NCBI GenBank assembly: GCA_017528675.1
Contig: JAFXOO010000479.1
Coordinates: forward strand, 1-5,747
DNA: 5,747 bases
Direction: 5' to 3'
Source: Oscillospiraceae bacterium
GTDB taxonomy: Bacteria > Bacillota > Clostridia > Oscillospirales > Ruminococcaceae
In this document: one piece after another, positions 4,408 to 5,747 of the stretch
Layout of the letters: each line of letters opens with the position of its first letter
Position numbering within the stretch: position 1 is the first letter of the stretch
Position numbers and translations under genes: made by a program
The notes under the pieces: model-generated
The model's database searches: none
Told to the model about the DNA's origin: nothing
What the model saw: only the letters and a program-made list of their open reading frames with translations

Positions 4408-4776
4408 TTACCATCTTCTGATGTTAACGACAGCTTCAACGCCTGCGTATGCAACTGCGCCGACACCGGCTGCAACACCCATCTTCAGCAGGAAGCCGCC
4501 GACTGCGACACATGCTGCGGTGATGGCAAAGCCGCCTGCAACGTTCTCCAGATCATCGTCCGAGAGCTCATCGCTTTCCTGCGCCTGAATCTCCTCAGCG
4601 GTGATTTCGCCGCTGATGACCTTCTCGGCATACTCACCGAGCTGGGTGATCTCGTCGATGGACATGTTCACGCCCTTGTCCTCAAGCATCTTCTGTGCAC
4701 TCTCTGCACTGTCTGCTGCAAGCAGCTCTTTCATGAAAGCCTCATCAGAGAATACCTTGTTCATTGCCTCGTTCAT
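4408..4776 (-). CDS. Nif11-like leader precursor peptide, hydrophobic core ending RRW, 122 aa
   Basis: The leader is residues 1-82 (FSDEAFMKELLAADS near the start, DELSDDDLENVAGG at the end). The 40-residue core begins FAITAACVAVGGFLLKMGVA, continues Gly/Ala/Val-rich with a GxxxG helix-packing motif (core residues 18-22), and ends NIRRW. One Cys and one Lys are present. The long hydrophobic helix, GxxxG motif and cationic-Trp end recall class IIb two-peptide bacteriocins, which insert as helix pairs; this is an inference. The ATG at 4776 has AAGGAG 9 nt upstream. Its Phe-[AV]-I-[TS]-A core start is shared with two other members, pointing to recent common origin. Confidence 0.9.
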   Translation of the reverse strand: MNEAMNKVFSDEAFMKELLAADSAESAQKMLEDKGVNMSIDEITQLGEYAEKVISGEITAEEIQAQESDELSDDDLENVAGGFAITAACVAVGGFLLKMGVAAGVGAVAYAGVEAVVNIRRW

Positions 4777-4799
4777 AATGCTATACTCCTTTCAGTTGA

Positions 4800-5120
4800 T
4801 TACCATCTGCGGTCAACCGCATCCCAGATCATCAGACTGGTGCCGATAGTGCCGAAGATTGCAGTACATACAGCACCGGCAGTGATAACAAAGCCGCCTG
4901 CTACGTTTTCGAGATCGTCCTCGGACAGCTCATCGCCGGCCTCCGGAGCGCCGTTTCTCGATGCCTTTTCCAGCTCCTCGGCAATGGCGTTGATCTCGTC
5001 GAGCGAAATCGTAACGTCCTTTTCCTTCAGCTTTGCCTGTACAGCCTCAGGCGTATTTTCATTGAGCAGTTCCTTGACGAAAGCTTCGTCCTTCAGAACT
5101 TCCATCAGTTTCTCATTCAT
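4800..5120 (-). CDS. Nif11-like leader precursor peptide, short hydrophobic core ending RRW, 106 aa
   Basis: The leader is residues 1-76 (KDEAFVKELLNENT near the start, DELSEDDLENVAGG at the end). The 30-residue core, the shortest of the set, begins FVITAGAVCTAIFGTIGTSL and ends AVDRRW, with one Cys and two Trp. The true start is ATG 5120, with AAGGAGG 8 nt upstream. An in-frame start at 5288 would lie inside the preceding gene and has an unrelated basic extension, so it is rejected. It is 50 nt downstream of the atypical precursor and 23 nt upstream of the next one. Confidence 0.9.
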   Translation of the reverse strand: MNEKLMEVLKDEAFVKELLNENTPEAVQAKLKEKDVTISLDEINAIAEELEKASRNGAPEAGDELSEDDLENVAGGFVITAGAVCTAIFGTIGTSLMIWDAVDRRW

Positions 5121-5170
5121 GGTGAATTCCTCCTTGTTATGATTGACAAATGGCACAAACCGCTGCCGGA

Positions 5171-5572
5171 TTACTGCATGGGGGGGATAATGGGCTGAAC
5201 GAGTCTTCCGTGCGGAACATAGCCGGCGCCCTTCAGCCAGCGGATATCCGCAGGCATGATTCTTCTGTCCGGTCTGTCTCCGATGCATCTGGGCAGCATC
5301 CGGATGAGCATTTCCTGTGACGGATCCGGAAGTCTGTAGATCGGCATGTTACCGCCTGCAACATTCTCAAGCGCACCTTCACTGAGTTCGCCATCCTGTG
5401 AGAGACGATTCACAATGTCGGCCACTGCTTCAGCAAGATTTGTCAGTGTCTCTGCATCAAGTGCAACGCCCTTGCCTGCAAAAAGACCCTTTACAGCATC
5501 CACATCCTCTGCGGTGAGAAACGCTTCTGTGAAAGCAGCATCTGTCAGCAGATCATTGATCTTTTCATTCAT
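5171..5572 (-). CDS. Nif11-like leader precursor peptide with long Pro/Arg-rich core, 133 aa
   Basis: The leader is residues 1-74 (TDAAFTEAFLTAEDVDAVKG early, GELSEGALENVAGG at the end, less acidic than its siblings). The 59-residue core begins NMPIYRLPDPSQEMLIRMLP and is rich in Pro and Arg, with one Cys and no transmembrane-like segment. It contains ADIRW at core residues 34-38, like the tails of its siblings, but then continues for 21 further residues to IIPPMQ. The leader suggests the same export route, yet the product must act differently, perhaps on an internal target or as a signal. The start ATG 5572 follows GGAG by about 8 nt and lies 15 nt after the preceding stop. Confidence 0.85.
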   Translation of the reverse strand: MNEKINDLLTDAAFTEAFLTAEDVDAVKGLFAGKGVALDAETLTNLAEAVADIVNRLSQDGELSEGALENVAGGNMPIYRLPDPSQEMLIRMLPRCIGDRPDRRIMPADIRWLKGAGYVPHGRLVQPIIPPMQ

Positions 5573-5587
5573 AAGTAAACTCTCCGT

Positions 5588-5747
5588 TTACCATCTTCTG
5601 GTAAGGCCGATTCTGTCCTCCAGATTGGACATCATCTGTGCACCGCCGACAAAGCCTGCAACTGCGCCGGCACCGGCCAGAATGAGACCCAGCGTTGCGG
5701 AGATGGCAAAACCGCCGGATACATTTTCGAGATCATCATCGGAAAGC
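5588..5747 (-). CDS. Nif11-like leader precursor peptide, hydrophobic core ending RRW (partial)
   Basis: Reading the minus strand from the window edge gives 52 residues: the leader end LSDDDLENVSGG and a complete 40-residue core that begins FAISATLGLILAGAGAVAGF and ends LTRRW, then TAA. The N-terminal part of the leader is outside the window. The core has a tandem GxxxGxxxG motif (core residues 15-23), favouring tight helix packing, and no Cys at all, so thioether ring formation is excluded. The cleavage motif is VSGG instead of VAGG. It is the seventh member of the array and 15 nt upstream of the next gene, so the operon continues to the right. Confidence 0.88.
   Translation of the reverse strand, partial: LSDDDLENVSGGFAISATLGLILAGAGAVAGFVGGAQMMSNLEDRIGLTRRW

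Noticed and set aside
3193..5142. Plus-strand frames opposite the precursor array
   Set aside because: They mirror the repeated acidic leader ends (giving Ser-rich runs), lack ribosome binding sites and overlap well-supported minus-strand genes.
5121..5288. N-terminal extension of the 4800-5120 precursor (start at 5288)
   Set aside because: It would overlap the preceding gene by more than 100 nt and encodes an unrelated basic segment. The sibling-like MNEK start at 5120 has AAGGAGG upstream.
3671..5747. Classical lanthipeptide precursors
   Set aside because: The double-Gly leaders would fit, but each core has at most one Cys and two have none, so multiple thioether rings cannot form.

Overview
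The window looks like chromosomal DNA of a fairly GC-rich Gram-positive anaerobe of the Ruminococcus type. The hints are strong GGAGG-type ribosome binding sites, sigma-A-like promoters with 17-bp spacers, a run of precursor peptides with Nif11-like leaders, and an intergenic hairpin cluster of a style I associate with Ruminococcaceae. The genus is an inference from style and was not tested by alignment.

Left part (1-1210). The start of an unidentified minus-strand gene (1-99) is divergent from a plus-strand operon. A near-consensus promoter (TTTACA, 17 bp, TATAAT with an extended -10, 235-263) faces a run of very small genes, each with its own strong ribosome binding site: a 25-residue peptide (341-418), a 22-residue Pro-containing peptide (450-518) and three 19-residue amphipathic peptides (549-608, 643-702, 738-797) on a 94/95-bp tandem repeat. 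Four of the five share the pattern M-F-x-x-I. They are followed by a small complete GIY-YIG-fold protein (842-1168) and an intrinsic terminator (1183-1211). The peptides resemble phenol-soluble-modulin-like or leaderless-bacteriocin-like amphipathic helices in size and layout. Their function is unknown, and this is the most novel-looking part of the window.

Middle part (1211-3213). A second promoter (1309-1337) drives one 538-codon gene that fuses an N-terminal NUDIX hydrolase domain to a complete MutY-type A/G-specific adenine glycosylase with its [4Fe-4S] cysteines and C-terminal recognition domain. It is followed by about 220 bp without a gene, containing four hairpins and a likely bidirectional terminator shared with the convergent peptide operon.

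Right part (3214-5747). Seven consecutive minus-strand genes, the last cut by the window edge, encode precursor peptides. Six complete ones have leaders of about 73-87 residues resembling the Nif11-like/double-glycine type and ending in a [E/D]L[S/T]-acidic-VAGG motif. The seventh shows only the leader end (VSGG). Five of the seven cores are short, hydrophobic, Gly/Ala/Val-rich segments of 30-41 residues that finish in a cationic-Trp tail (RRW, LRW or RRSGW). The other two cores are different: one Pro/Arg-rich, 59 residues; one hydrophilic, 34 residues. The expected processing and export partner (a peptidase-containing ABC transporter), any modifying enzyme and the promoter would lie upstream, beyond position 5747. 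The simplest reading is a multi-component bacteriocin/RiPP-type export array with an unusual conserved C-terminal signature.
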